Part shown: in pieces, positions 1-6,798 of the stretch | How the letters are laid out: every line of letters starts with the position of its first letter | Position numbering within the stretch: the first letter of the stretch is position 1 | Notes under the pieces: generated by a model | Databases searched by the model: none | Seen by the model: only the letters and a program-made list of their open reading frames with translations | Told to the model about the DNA's origin: nothing | Position numbers and translations under genes: made by a program | DNA from: Pseudanabaenales cyanobacterium | Lineage (GTDB): Bacteria > Cyanobacteriota > Cyanobacteriia > Phormidesmidales > Phormidesmidaceae | Assembly (NCBI GenBank): GCA_022360135.1 | Contig: JAKSDM010000024.1 | Location: 1 to 13,207, forward strand | DNA: 13,207 nucleotides | Reading direction: 5' to 3'

Positions 1-212
1 AATTGATCCAGGTTTGGGGGCGGATCAATACAGCCGGACAATGGTTGCTAGTAGACGCATTGAAGCGATAACATGCAGTATTGCAATTCGAATTACAATT
101 TATAGCATTTGGGGCAATCACCTAAGTTCGGCGAATCCACGGAAGAAGTTTGTCCTGACTTGAAGGCACAAGTCCCGTAACAGGGACTAGAAGCTTTCAG
201 GCAGATGTTTCC
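1..212. promoter_or_regulatory. Region upstream of patX
   Basis: No complete gene is visible. A short open stretch in frame 3 (3-71, ending in TAA) could be the last 22 residues of a gene starting outside the window, but it is too short to judge. Before patX there are two symmetric elements. One is a 20-bp imperfect palindrome at 80-99 (ATTGCAATTC / GAATTACAAT, one mismatched pair). The other is a perfect 6-bp stem, AGTCCC-GTAACA-GGGACT, at 171-188, which ends 24 bp before the patX ATG. The latter could fold in the 5' leader. I saw no GTA-N8-TAC NtcA site and no TCCGGA box. Confidence 0.4.
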
Positions 213-569
213 ATGCAAACTTCCTCAACCTTATTCCTCCTGGTTAATTTTCTAACGGTGTCTGTTACTGCAGGTATAAGCGCTTTTGGAACGCTGCCCT
301 CCGGGGCTCGTTTAGAAAAGCTATTACAAATCAATAACCCTAGCCAAGAGACTCCTATCCTATCAACAAATCGAGGCAGTGGCCGGATCGATACCGATCA
401 GTTAGGAAATAACCTCACTGCCTGGCGAGGCAGTGGTCGTACTCAACCGGACCCAGAAGATCGGGATAATAATCAGATGGATACAAGACTTGCTTGGCGA
501 GGCAGTGGTCGTATTAAACCCAATTTGGGCCATAGTGATATCAATCAGGTCAGTGCAAAAGTCGCCTGA
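213..569 (+). CDS. patX: PatX-type RGSGR peptide precursor with three RGSGR motifs
   Basis: This 118-residue protein looks like the precursor of an RGSGR signal peptide. Residues 5-25 form an uncharged hydrophobic stretch (LFLLVNFLTVSVTAGISAFG) suited to a signal peptide. The exact pentapeptide RGSGR then occurs three times, at residues 54-58, 72-76 and 96-100, each heading an imperfect repeat of 18-24 residues rich in D, N and Q; the last two copies are preceded by AW. In heterocyst-forming species PatS- and PatX-derived RGSGR peptides bind HetR and stop it acting, producing lateral inhibition. PatX is the older member and is commonly found upstream of hetR, as here. The ATG at 213 lacks a clear ribosome binding site, but it directly heads the hydrophobic segment. 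The reading frame still looks partly coding beyond the stop (see findings). The family call is firm; processing and export are inferred. Confidence 0.85.
   Translation: MQTSSTLFLLVNFLTVSVTAGISAFGTLPSGARLEKLLQINNPSQETPILSTNRGSGRIDTDQLGNNLTAWRGSGRTQPDPEDRDNNQMDTRLAWRGSGRIKPNLGHSDINQVSAKVA
372..512 (+). repeat. Three RGSGR-coding repeats inside patX
   Basis: The core 15-mers lie at 372-386, 426-440 and 498-512. The second and third are identical over the core (CGAGGCAGTGGTCGT) and share the preceding TGG; the first differs at two third-codon positions (GGC CGG instead of GGT CGT). Starts are 54 and 72 bp apart, both multiples of three, so the reading frame is kept. Flanks are only loosely similar, as expected for old duplications held together by selection on the pentapeptide. 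Confidence 0.85.
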
Positions 570-825
570 CAAAGCCATGAGCGCCTGGACTCAAACCAAA
601 CAGGCGTCAACCAGAATGCCTAAATAGGCGGCAGTGAAGAGGTAAATTTACCCCATTATGAGGAACTCAAGCAGATTATCAAGAGATAATTTATACCTAG
701 GGCGGATATTCTGCTCATGAAGCTAGCTCACATTCAATCAATGATTGTCAAACTGCACAAAACTGGTTGACTTTAGCGATGATTCTTCCCATTCTAGAGC
801 TTAATCGCAATAATGTGGATTTGGG

Positions 826-861
826 CGAAGAAATGGGTTGCTTCAAAGAAATGGGTTGCTT
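826..861. repeat. 18-bp tandem duplication in hetR leader
   Basis: Two adjacent 18-bp copies (826-843 and 844-861) differ at one base and share AAGAAATGGGTTGCTT. The period is close to two helical turns. Confidence 0.8.
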
Positions 862-899
862 AACCGTATATCTTGTGTTTAGAGGCACAAAATGTTTTA

Positions 900-937
900 A
901 GCTAAAGCAGCATAAAGAAGCTATAGCAGCATAAAGG
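900..937. repeat. 19-bp tandem duplication in hetR leader
   Basis: Copies at 900-918 and 919-937 differ at two bases; the shared core is AGCAGCATAAAG. It is a separate event from the 18-bp duplication about 40 bp upstream. Confidence 0.8.
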
Positions 938-953
938 AATTTTAAGCGTTCTT

Positions 954-972
954 CACCTTCCCCTCTAAGGTG
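954..972. promoter_or_regulatory. Operator-like inverted repeat upstream of hetR
   Basis: CACCTT (954-959) and AAGGTG (967-972) are perfect inverted half-sites around a 7-bp spacer. The element lies about 40 bp upstream of the possible -10 hexamer TATATT at 1012-1017. The geometry suits a dimeric transcription factor; which one is unknown. It does not match the known HetR recognition sequence closely. Confidence 0.35.
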
Positions 973-1052
973 GACAATCCCCCCAAAAGCATTGAGCCTG
1001 CCAAATTACTGTATATTCGTCACCATTTTCAATGTCAGAGTTGTCCTCACCG

Positions 1053-1958
1053 ATGAATAACGACGTAGATCTGATCAAGCTTCTGAGTCCTAGTGCAATG
1101 GATCAGATCATGCTCTACTTAGCCTTCAGCGCTATGCGAACCGGAGGACATCGCCATGGGGCTTTCTTAGATGCAGCTGCTACAGCGGCAAAATGCGCCA
1201 TTTATATGACCTATTTAGAGCAGGGACAAAACCTGCGAATGACGGGTCACCTGCATCACATTGAACCGAAGCGGGTCAAAGCAATTGTCGAAGAAATTCG
1301 TCAGGCCCTGACAGAAGGAAAACTGCTCAAAATGCTGGGGTCTCAAGAACCCCGCTATCTGATCCAACTGCCTTACGTTTGGCTAGAGAAATATCCTTGG
1401 ATGCCTGGGCGATCGCGAATTTCAAGCGCCAGCCTTACTTCTGAAGAAAAGCGTCAGCTTGAAGAAAAACTCCCCAAGAATTTGCCTGACGCCCAACTGA
1501 TCAATTCTTTCCAGTTTATGGAGTTGATTGAGTTCCTTCACGCCCGTTCACAGGAAGACCTGCCGTCGCAAAGACGCATGCTTTTGAGTGAAGCATTGTC
1601 CGAGCATATTCGACGACGCCTGATTTATTCTGGCACAGTCACCCGCATTGACTCCCCTTGGGGAATGCCCTTTTATGCGTTGACGCGGGCTTCCTACTCG
1701 CCTGCGGATCAAGAAGAACGCACTTACATCATGATTGAGGATACCGCCCAGTATTTCCGAATCATGCGTGATTGGGCGGATCGTCAGCAAGGGACAATGC
1801 GGATTTTAGAAGAATTGGATATTCCGCCTGAGCGGCTTGACAAAGCTCTGGAAGAGTTAGACGAAATCATTCGAACCTGGGCTGATAAATATCACCAAAC
1901 GGGCGGAGAACACACAATTCTACAGATGGCCTTGGGTAAGAAAGATCAATTATCTTAG
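1053..1958 (+). CDS. hetR: HetR, master regulator of heterocyst/cell differentiation
   Basis: HetR is a dimeric DNA-binding protein that drives heterocyst formation and is restrained by RGSGR peptides. The product is near-identical to known HetR over long blocks such as SAMDQIMLYLAFSAMRT and DSPWGMPFYALTR. From ATG 1053 it has 301 residues, against 299 in Anabaena, and every landmark residue falls at its Anabaena number: D17, G36, C48, H69, S152, S179, R223, and E253, E254 and D256, which contact the pentapeptide. An in-frame ATG at 1032 would add seven residues (MSELSSP) that are not part of the normal N-terminus (MNNDVDLIK here, MSNDIDLIK in Anabaena), so 1053 is preferred. Neither start has a good ribosome binding site. 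N-terminal DNA-binding, flap and C-terminal hood domains are all complete. The pentapeptide pocket appears intact, so the PatX encoded next door should be recognised. Confidence 0.97.
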   Translation: MNNDVDLIKLLSPSAMDQIMLYLAFSAMRTGGHRHGAFLDAAATAAKCAIYMTYLEQGQNLRMTGHLHHIEPKRVKAIVEEIRQALTEGKLLKMLGSQEPRYLIQLPYVWLEKYPWMPGRSRISSASLTSEEKRQLEEKLPKNLPDAQLINSFQFMELIEFLHARSQEDLPSQRRMLLSEALSEHIRRRLIYSGTVTRIDSPWGMPFYALTRASYSPADQEERTYIMIEDTAQYFRIMRDWADRQQGTMRILEELDIPPERLDKALEELDEIIRTWADKYHQTGGEHTILQMALGKKDQLS

Positions 1959-2080
1959 CACTGGGGTGATTTTTTGATGGGAAGTGCAGGATGTAGGTTA
2001 CAGTAATTTATTAGTATAAACCCTCACTTTGCTAGAGGTAGTACAAGTTATCACTCCCATGAAGAACACGCACCATAGCT

Positions 2081-2317
2081 TTATGGTAAAGTTTGCCATG
2101 CCTGAGCCACAATATCGCTGAGCAGACGCCTTACATTTTGATCGAGTAGGGAGTCATCCGCCAGTACCTCAGCGGTGAGTTCCTCCAGAGACTGACCTTG
2201 GGAGCGAGCCGTCTGAATCACCCCTGCAAGCGCCACAGCAATATGCTCTGAGCTTACTGGGGAAGTTGGATCAAGTGATATTAGATTCTGCAGCCTATCT
2301 AAAGCAGGATCTTCCAT
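2081..2317 (-). CDS. Small hypothetical protein (78 aa)
   Basis: This short, acidic, mostly helical-looking protein begins MEDPALDRLQNLISLDP and ends VAQAWQTLP. It has no signal peptide, membrane segment or cysteine. Residues 20-75 alternate hydrophobic and polar positions in the manner of a small helical bundle. I do not recognise the family. It is believable as a gene because it fills the gap between hetR and the cyclase gene, reads against both, and contains no simple repeats. The ATG at 2315-2317 has no clear ribosome binding site. It is divergent from the cyclase gene, with about 150 bp of shared upstream DNA, so the two may share regulatory sequence. No function can be assigned. Confidence 0.6.
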   Translation of the reverse strand: MEDPALDRLQNLISLDPTSPVSSEHIAVALAGVIQTARSQGQSLEELTAEVLADDSLLDQNVRRLLSDIVAQAWQTLP

Positions 2318-2471
2318 TGCGGTTTAATGAAGGATAAGTGCTACGTACTTGTAGAGAATGAAAAGACTGTAACTTTTTTTAAGAAAACTCAGTTCTCGGA
2401 AGTCTAGCGTATTTTTATTCTGTTTAGACTCCAATTTGCTTGTTAATTCGCTGAATTTAATATCACTTCAC

Positions 2472-4796
2472 ATGAGAGAAATTCTCTACGCGGAAGTTCC
2501 CACACCCAACACAGTAGCCGTCAAAAACTGGTTACAACAAAAATTCGAGTCAGGCCCAGCCAAGAAGGTGATTACACCGGATGGAATTCGTTTAGAGTTT
2601 CCTATTCGGCCAATTGCGCCAGATATTTCCTCCCCCTTGCCGTTGGCGCTTTCCTTTGTTGTCTGGTCATTACAGCGCACAACCTATCTCAAAGCCTTTC
2701 GCTGGGCTGACAAGCCTCTGCCCCAAGAGCAACAGCTTCTCAACCAGTTAACGACAGGCATCCGCAAGCAATTCCCCTTGCATTATCCAGAACCCCCTGA
2801 CATTGATCTCACACAACAACCCGTTTTTGAAGCATTACAGGCTTATTATCCTAAAACAGTTCAATATTTTCAGCGCATGCCCAATGGCGAAGCCGACCTT
2901 GCGCGCGTCTATTGGTGGGAACAACGCTGGCGGGAGTCTGTAAAGAACCCACAGGCGCCAAAGCAGGTTATTTTCAGACGAGGCGAAAGGAGAGAGACAG
3001 GAGACAAGGGACAGGAGACAGGGGACAGGAGCAGGGGAGTAGGGGAGCAGGGGGAGCAGGGGAGGCGCAAATCCAAAATCCAAAACCCAAAATCCGAAAT
3101 TCCTAACGGGGCGGAGCGGAGCCTTAGCGGAGCCATGCCTGATCAGGCTATTGCCCCTAGGGCTATAAATCCAGAATCCCTCACTTCTGATTTCTACGAC
3201 CTGATCTACATCGGCGGCGCCTTAGGCGTCATCCATGCTGCTGTGATGGCGAATTTGGGCTACAAAGTCTTACTGGTTGAGCGCTTGTCCTTTGGACGAA
3301 TGAACCGGGAGTGGAATATCTCTCGAGCTGAATTTCAGTGTTTGATTGATTTGGGGTTGTTTACCCCTAAAGAATTTGAATCTTTGATCGCTCGGGAATA
3401 TACCGATGGTTTCAATAAGTTTTTTGACGCCAACAATCCGCCTTTCGCCAAAGCGCCTGTATTGCATACACCAACCGTCCTGAATATTGCCATTGACTCA
3501 GAGCAACTGCTGAGAGCCTGTGGAGAGAAACTGCTCGCAGTAGGGGGAATGATCCAAGACGAGACAGAATTTCAGTGGGCGGAGATCAGCGATGATCGAG
3601 TAGAGGTTCAGATTCAACATCGCCAGACTCAAGCACAACAGTTGGTTTCGGGACGCCTATTGGTGGATGCGATGGGAACGGCGTCTCCCATTGCCTGGCA
3701 ACTAAATGGGGGACGCACCTTTGACAGTGTTTGCCCGACAGTGGGCGCTAGCATCTCTAGTGGTTTTGCTCCGGGTGTTTGGAATTCTCAATGGGGCGAT
3801 GTCCTGTATAGCCATGGGGATATTTCCAAAGGCCGTCAGCTAATCTGGGAGTTATTTCCTGGGCGGGGTGATGAGTTAACGATCTACCTCTTCCACTACC
3901 ACCAAGTGCATCCCGATAACCCTGGCTCCCTGCTTGAGATGTACGAGGACTTTTTCAACATCCTGCCAGAGTATCGCCGTTGTAACTTGGATGAGCTGAC
4001 CTGGCGTAAGCCAACCTTCGGCTATATTCCAGGCCATTTCAGTGTGCTAAATAGCGATCGCAATGTCGCCTTTGATCGGTTAGTTTCAATTGGGGACGCC
4101 GCTTCCCTGCAGTCACCCCTGATCTTTACTGGATTTGGTTCGTTAGTGCGGAATCTGCCTCGTCTGACAGAATTGCTCCACATCGCCCTCAGACACAATT
4201 TGCTGAAAGCTAAGCACTTAAATCAAATTCGCGCCTTTCAAAGCAATGTGGCGGTAACCTGGCTATTTTCCAAGGGGATGATGGCGCCAACGGGCAAATG
4301 GATTCCACCCGCAAGAATCAACGCCATGCTCAATACCTTCTTTGGGGTATTAGAGCAAGAATCTCCAGCGATTGCAGAGAGTTTTATTAAGGATCGGTGC
4401 AGTTGGCTAGCATTTAATAGCATGGCCTTGAAAGCCGCCTGGAAAAACCCTTCGCTATTACTATGGATTTGGCAACTGGCTGGGTTCAAAGATATTTTGC
4501 GCTGGGTAGGCAGCTATCTAAATTACACGGTTATCTCCCTGCTCAGTTGGCTGCTAGGTTGGCTGCCAATCTGGTTAAAATGGAGCCGAGGTTGGCTGGA
4601 ACCCTTAAATCCTGCACTGTGGTTTTGGTTGATAACCCGGAGCTACATGCTCACCTACGGTATCGGTCGCCCGCCCACTCCAGAAATCCTCTTAGAACCG
4701 GTTGAAGTGATTGTGAACGCCTCCAAAAAACAGCCGTTTATACCATCGTCATCTGCGCCTCGATCCCCAGCCGCCCCGAAAGGCCCCGAGCCTTGA
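2472..4796 (+). CDS. cruA: CruA-type lycopene cyclase / FAD-dependent oxidoreductase with repeat-expanded linker
   Basis: This is a large flavoprotein of the CruA/CruP group, which in cyanobacteria cyclises lycopene in carotenoid synthesis. An N-terminal domain (residues about 1-170 from ATG 2472) precedes a Rossmann FAD domain: YDLIYIGGALGVIHAA with a GGxxG loop, then VLLVER and FGRMNREWNISR. Further on, VSIGDAASLQSPLIFTGFGS closes the flavin site. The C-terminus has hydrophobic segments (LLSWLLGWLPIWL) suggesting membrane contact. The wording of the GDAASLQSP block looks closer to CruA than to CruP, but I cannot exclude CruP. The reading frame also permits a TTG start at 2436; the ATG at 2472 (MREILYAEV) is preferred. 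Between the two domains a block of about 55-65 residues of G, E, Q, R and S is translated from intergenic-type repeats (2989-3180). It stays in frame and the rest of the protein looks intact. Confidence 0.8.
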   Translation: MREILYAEVPTPNTVAVKNWLQQKFESGPAKKVITPDGIRLEFPIRPIAPDISSPLPLALSFVVWSLQRTTYLKAFRWADKPLPQEQQLLNQLTTGIRKQFPLHYPEPPDIDLTQQPVFEALQAYYPKTVQYFQRMPNGEADLARVYWWEQRWRESVKNPQAPKQVIFRRGERRETGDKGQETGDRSRGVGEQGEQGRRKSKIQNPKSEIPNGAERSLSGAMPDQAIAPRAINPESLTSDFYDLIYIGGALGVIHAAVMANLGYKVLLVERLSFGRMNREWNISRAEFQCLIDLGLFTPKEFESLIAREYTDGFNKFFDANNPPFAKAPVLHTPTVLNIAIDSEQLLRACGEKLLAVGGMIQDETEFQWAEISDDRVEVQIQHRQTQAQQLVSGRLLVDAMGTASPIAWQLNGGRTFDSVCPTVGASISSGFAPGVWNSQWGDVLYSHGDISKGRQLIWELFPGRGDELTIYLFHYHQVHPDNPGSLLEMYEDFFNILPEYRRCNLDELTWRKPTFGYIPGHFSVLNSDRNVAFDRLVSIGDAASLQSPLIFTGFGSLVRNLPRLTELLHIALRHNLLKAKHLNQIRAFQSNVAVTWLFSKGMMAPTGKWIPPARINAMLNTFFGVLEQESPAIAESFIKDRCSWLAFNSMALKAAWKNPSLLLWIWQLAGFKDILRWVGSYLNYTVISLLSWLLGWLPIWLKWSRGWLEPLNPALWFWLITRSYMLTYGIGRPPTPEILLEPVEVIVNASKKQPFIPSSSAPRSPAAPKGPEP
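2989..3180. repeat. Intergenic-type simple repeats inside cruA
   Basis: From 2989 to 3064 the + strand is a run of purine-rich units of the types GGAGACAGG and GGGGAGCAG. At 3069-3101 follow about five copies of an AAATCCAA-type octamer. Then come a GCGGAGCGGAGCC / TTAGCGGAGCC doublet (3110-3134), a 12-bp palindrome GCCTGATCAGGC (3137-3148) and CCCTAGGG (3155-3162). All of this lies in the open frame between the two domains of the cyclase. Confidence 0.8.
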
Positions 4797-4835
4797 GAAA
4801 TTTGGGGGGTGAAGGACAGCCCTATAAGTCGATGG

Positions 4836-6458
4836 TTAACCCTTAGGAGTCTGCTGACGCGGAAAATTAGGCAGTTCTACGGCGGCCAAGGACTTGATTT
4901 TCCTCTGGGGTCGCAGGGGATAGACAATGGGGGAAGGGGAGTTTATGCCTAATTGAGGATTTAAAGCAGGGGGATAGTCTACCGTCGGATTTGCAGCGAC
5001 CGGTATGGACACGGACGGTTTTGGCGGGTTAGAGGTGAGCGGGGGTAAGGAGTCTGACGATTGCTTGACAACTGGCGGCGACTGATTAGCCGCCGAAGCG
5101 GCGGCCGCAGACTCCTCTGTCGGTGACTGCGACTGAGCTTCCTTTAGAGGCTCTCCCCAAGGCGAAGGTTCAGTGAACTTGGGCTCTTCCGCCTGAGAGG
5201 CGGCGGAAGCAGCGGTTGGATTCAACCTAAATAGAGACTGTGACGGCAATTTTGAGGAAATTTCAGTTTGCTTGTCTTTTAGCTTGTCCAGGATAGGCGG
5301 CGGCACAGATTGATCAGCGGTTTTGCTTGGAGGCTCAACTTCATCGGCTCGTTTTCTAGATCCATCTATCAATCGTTCCATATCTCTCCATAGAAGCGCC
5401 TCTGCCTCTGAATCCGGTTGATCCGCCAACTGACTAGAGGCTGATGCCGGTGGGTAAGGGGAGAGAATAGGGGACTGCTGGCCTGACTGTTGGATTGATT
5501 GGGTTGAGTCGCGGGCATTGTGGGGGGAGGATGGACTCAATCCCTTAATTAGGACATCCAAGTTGGGGGCTTGTTTAGATAAATTGGCGTCGGCAGACCA
5601 AGGTTGAATGCGCTGCGCTTTAGGCATCGATACCAGCTGAGAGGGGACACCCCTATTCACTTGCTGATTTTTGTTGGGATTGTCCCGAGATAAACTTAAG
5701 GGGCTTTGTCCACTATGGGACGACATCTCAAGGGATTTCTCTAACGCCGCCTTAAATTGCAGTGTATAGTGCTGTTGACGCTGTAGCCGGGACCGTAAAT
5801 CCCGACAAGTTGCTTCAGTCTCCATAACCGTTTGAGACTGCTTAGTATAGCGCTGTTGAATTAGGGCGCATTCCCGCTCTAGTTGAGCAACTCGCTGTTG
5901 ACTGGTTTCTAATTGGGCTTGCAAGGTCTCTGTCAGGATCCTCTGACGCTTAAGAGCCTGTTGGGTTGAGTCTAGCTCACTTACTAACTGCGCTATCTGA
6001 GCGTTAGGGCTGGAGGCAGGCGGGGGGGGCTGCTCAGGAGTGATTCCGGGTTCTTGCGATCGCTCAATTTCTGCCTGGAGGGCAGCCTGAGAATGCTCCA
6101 GCGTCTCTTCCAATTGAGCAATTCGCCTGAGTAGATTGTCGTTACACTGATTCAAGTCACCCACTAATTTCAGCAACTCAACTTCTCTGGCTGAAGAATG
6201 TGTTGTCGCCATTGGCGCAGGGGCAGTGCTTTGATCGTTAGCCGCGGCAGTGCTTTGATCGTTAGCAGCAGCAGGCGGAATGTTATCAACATTGATAGCA
6301 TTGGGAAAATTGACCGTTTGCCAATCTTGATGATTTTGCATGGGCTCAGGCTTTGACTTTGCCATCCATGGTGAAGGAACTTCCCATTCGGACGAGTGAT
6401 CCCCTCTTGTTTCTGAGGAATCCGGTTCACGGGGAAGAGGAACATTCGCGTCACTCAT
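4836..6458 (-). CDS. Coiled-coil protein of unknown function (540 aa)
   Basis: This is a hydrophilic protein with no signal peptide or membrane segment. Residues 1-85 are low-complexity and hold a duplicated octapeptide (NDQSTAAA, residues 66-81). Residues about 90-135 and 152-245 have strong heptad character (e.g. LLRRIAQLEETLEHSQAALQ), broken by a proline-rich hinge. Residues 245-510 are a long disordered stretch rich in S, P, Q and A. The last 25 residues carry a compact basic-hydrophobic block, RKIKSLAAVELPNFPR, which I believe recurs at the C-terminus of related cyanobacterial proteins. The layout suggests a scaffold that oligomerises through the coil and docks a partner through its tail; this is inference. 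It converges on the cyclase gene, with only 39 bp between the two. No enzyme motif is present. Confidence 0.75.
   Translation of the reverse strand: MSDANVPLPREPDSSETRGDHSSEWEVPSPWMAKSKPEPMQNHQDWQTVNFPNAINVDNIPPAAANDQSTAAANDQSTAPAPMATTHSSAREVELLKLVGDLNQCNDNLLRRIAQLEETLEHSQAALQAEIERSQEPGITPEQPPPPASSPNAQIAQLVSELDSTQQALKRQRILTETLQAQLETSQQRVAQLERECALIQQRYTKQSQTVMETEATCRDLRSRLQRQQHYTLQFKAALEKSLEMSSHSGQSPLSLSRDNPNKNQQVNRGVPSQLVSMPKAQRIQPWSADANLSKQAPNLDVLIKGLSPSSPHNARDSTQSIQQSGQQSPILSPYPPASASSQLADQPDSEAEALLWRDMERLIDGSRKRADEVEPPSKTADQSVPPPILDKLKDKQTEISSKLPSQSLFRLNPTAASAASQAEEPKFTEPSPWGEPLKEAQSQSPTEESAAAASAANQSPPVVKQSSDSLPPLTSNPPKPSVSIPVAANPTVDYPPALNPQLGINSPSPIVYPLRPQRKIKSLAAVELPNFPRQQTPKG
6221..6271. 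repeat. 24-bp in-frame tandem duplication
   Basis: Two copies of a 24-bp unit with core CAGTGCTTTGATCGTTAGC encode the duplicated octapeptide in the N-terminal part of the coiled-coil protein. The copies are identical over the core, indicating a recent duplication. Confidence 0.75.
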
Positions 6459-6666
6459 AAAACGTTGCCCTAAAATTCAAGATCTCCAGCGCATATCAAG
6501 TTACTTATTGGCGCCTGCTAGTGATTAATTCATAGTATGATTCATCTCCATTTATGTAGTAGCACAGAATGTCAAAAAATACTTTTTTTTTAAGGTTAAT
6601 AAATATACCCATGGGTTCTGGGATTGAGGGGTTTGGGATTGGGGGCTTGGATAAATCAACGATTAA

Positions 6667-6700
6667 GAGTAAAGGGTAAAGAGTAAAGGGTAAAGGGTAA
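6667..6700. repeat. Heptanucleotide tandem repeat array
   Basis: Five consecutive 7-bp units of the form GRGTAAA (GAGTAAA, GGGTAAA, GAGTAAA, GGGTAAA, GGGTAA). This is the kind of short tandemly repeated heptamer long known from filamentous cyanobacterial intergenic DNA. Confidence 0.85.
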
Positions 6701-6772
6701 TACCAATTTGATTTGAAGCTGAGCATAATAAATCTTTGCCCGGCAAGGTTTTCAGCGAATCTATTCTGCTCA

Positions 6773-6798
6773 CCTTTATACCGTTTTGGTATAAAAGG
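6773..6798 (-). terminator. Hairpin downstream of csaB
   Basis: CCTTTATACC (6773-6782) pairs with GGTATAAAAGG (6788-6798) around a GTTTT loop, with one bulged A. It lies 36 bp past the csaB stop. There is no T-tract after it on the minus strand, so it may stabilise the 3' end or be a dispersed hairpin instead of a strict intrinsic terminator. Confidence 0.4.

Larger units (their letters stand above)
570..1052. promoter_or_regulatory. patX-hetR intergenic region / hetR leader
   Basis: No intact gene lies here. Visible structures are: an inverted repeat CGCCTG (582-587) / CAGGCG (601-606) just after patX; a perfect palindrome GGTAAATTTACC at 641-652; two tandem copies of an 18-bp unit at 826-861 (AAGAAATGGGTTGCTT core); two tandem copies of a 19-bp unit at 900-937 (AGCTAWAGCAGCATAAAGR); an inverted repeat CACCTT-N7-AAGGTG at 954-972; and a possible -10 hexamer TATATT at 1012-1017. 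The region is long enough for the multiple-start regulation known for hetR. The patX frame stays coding-like up to a TAA at 687-689. Binding proteins for these sites cannot be named from sequence. Confidence 0.5.

Noticed and set aside
3..71. Short open frame at the left edge ending in TAA, possibly the C-terminus of an upstream gene
   Set aside because: Only 22 codons are visible, frame 2 is also open to 162, and no family is recognisable, so it cannot be supported as a gene.
433..627. 64-residue frame overlapping patX
   Set aside because: It is an out-of-frame shadow of the RGSGR repeats; the same repeated DNA read in another frame gives EAVVVLNP-like copies.
2835..3136. Reverse-strand and alternate-frame ORFs across the repeat block in cruA
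   Set aside because: Their proteins are translations of simple repeats (SCLLSLVSCLS, LGISDFGFWILD) and overlap the well-supported cyclase frame.
4238..4489. Reverse ORF inside the 3' half of cruA
   Set aside because: It lies wholly within a conserved coding frame and has no independent support.
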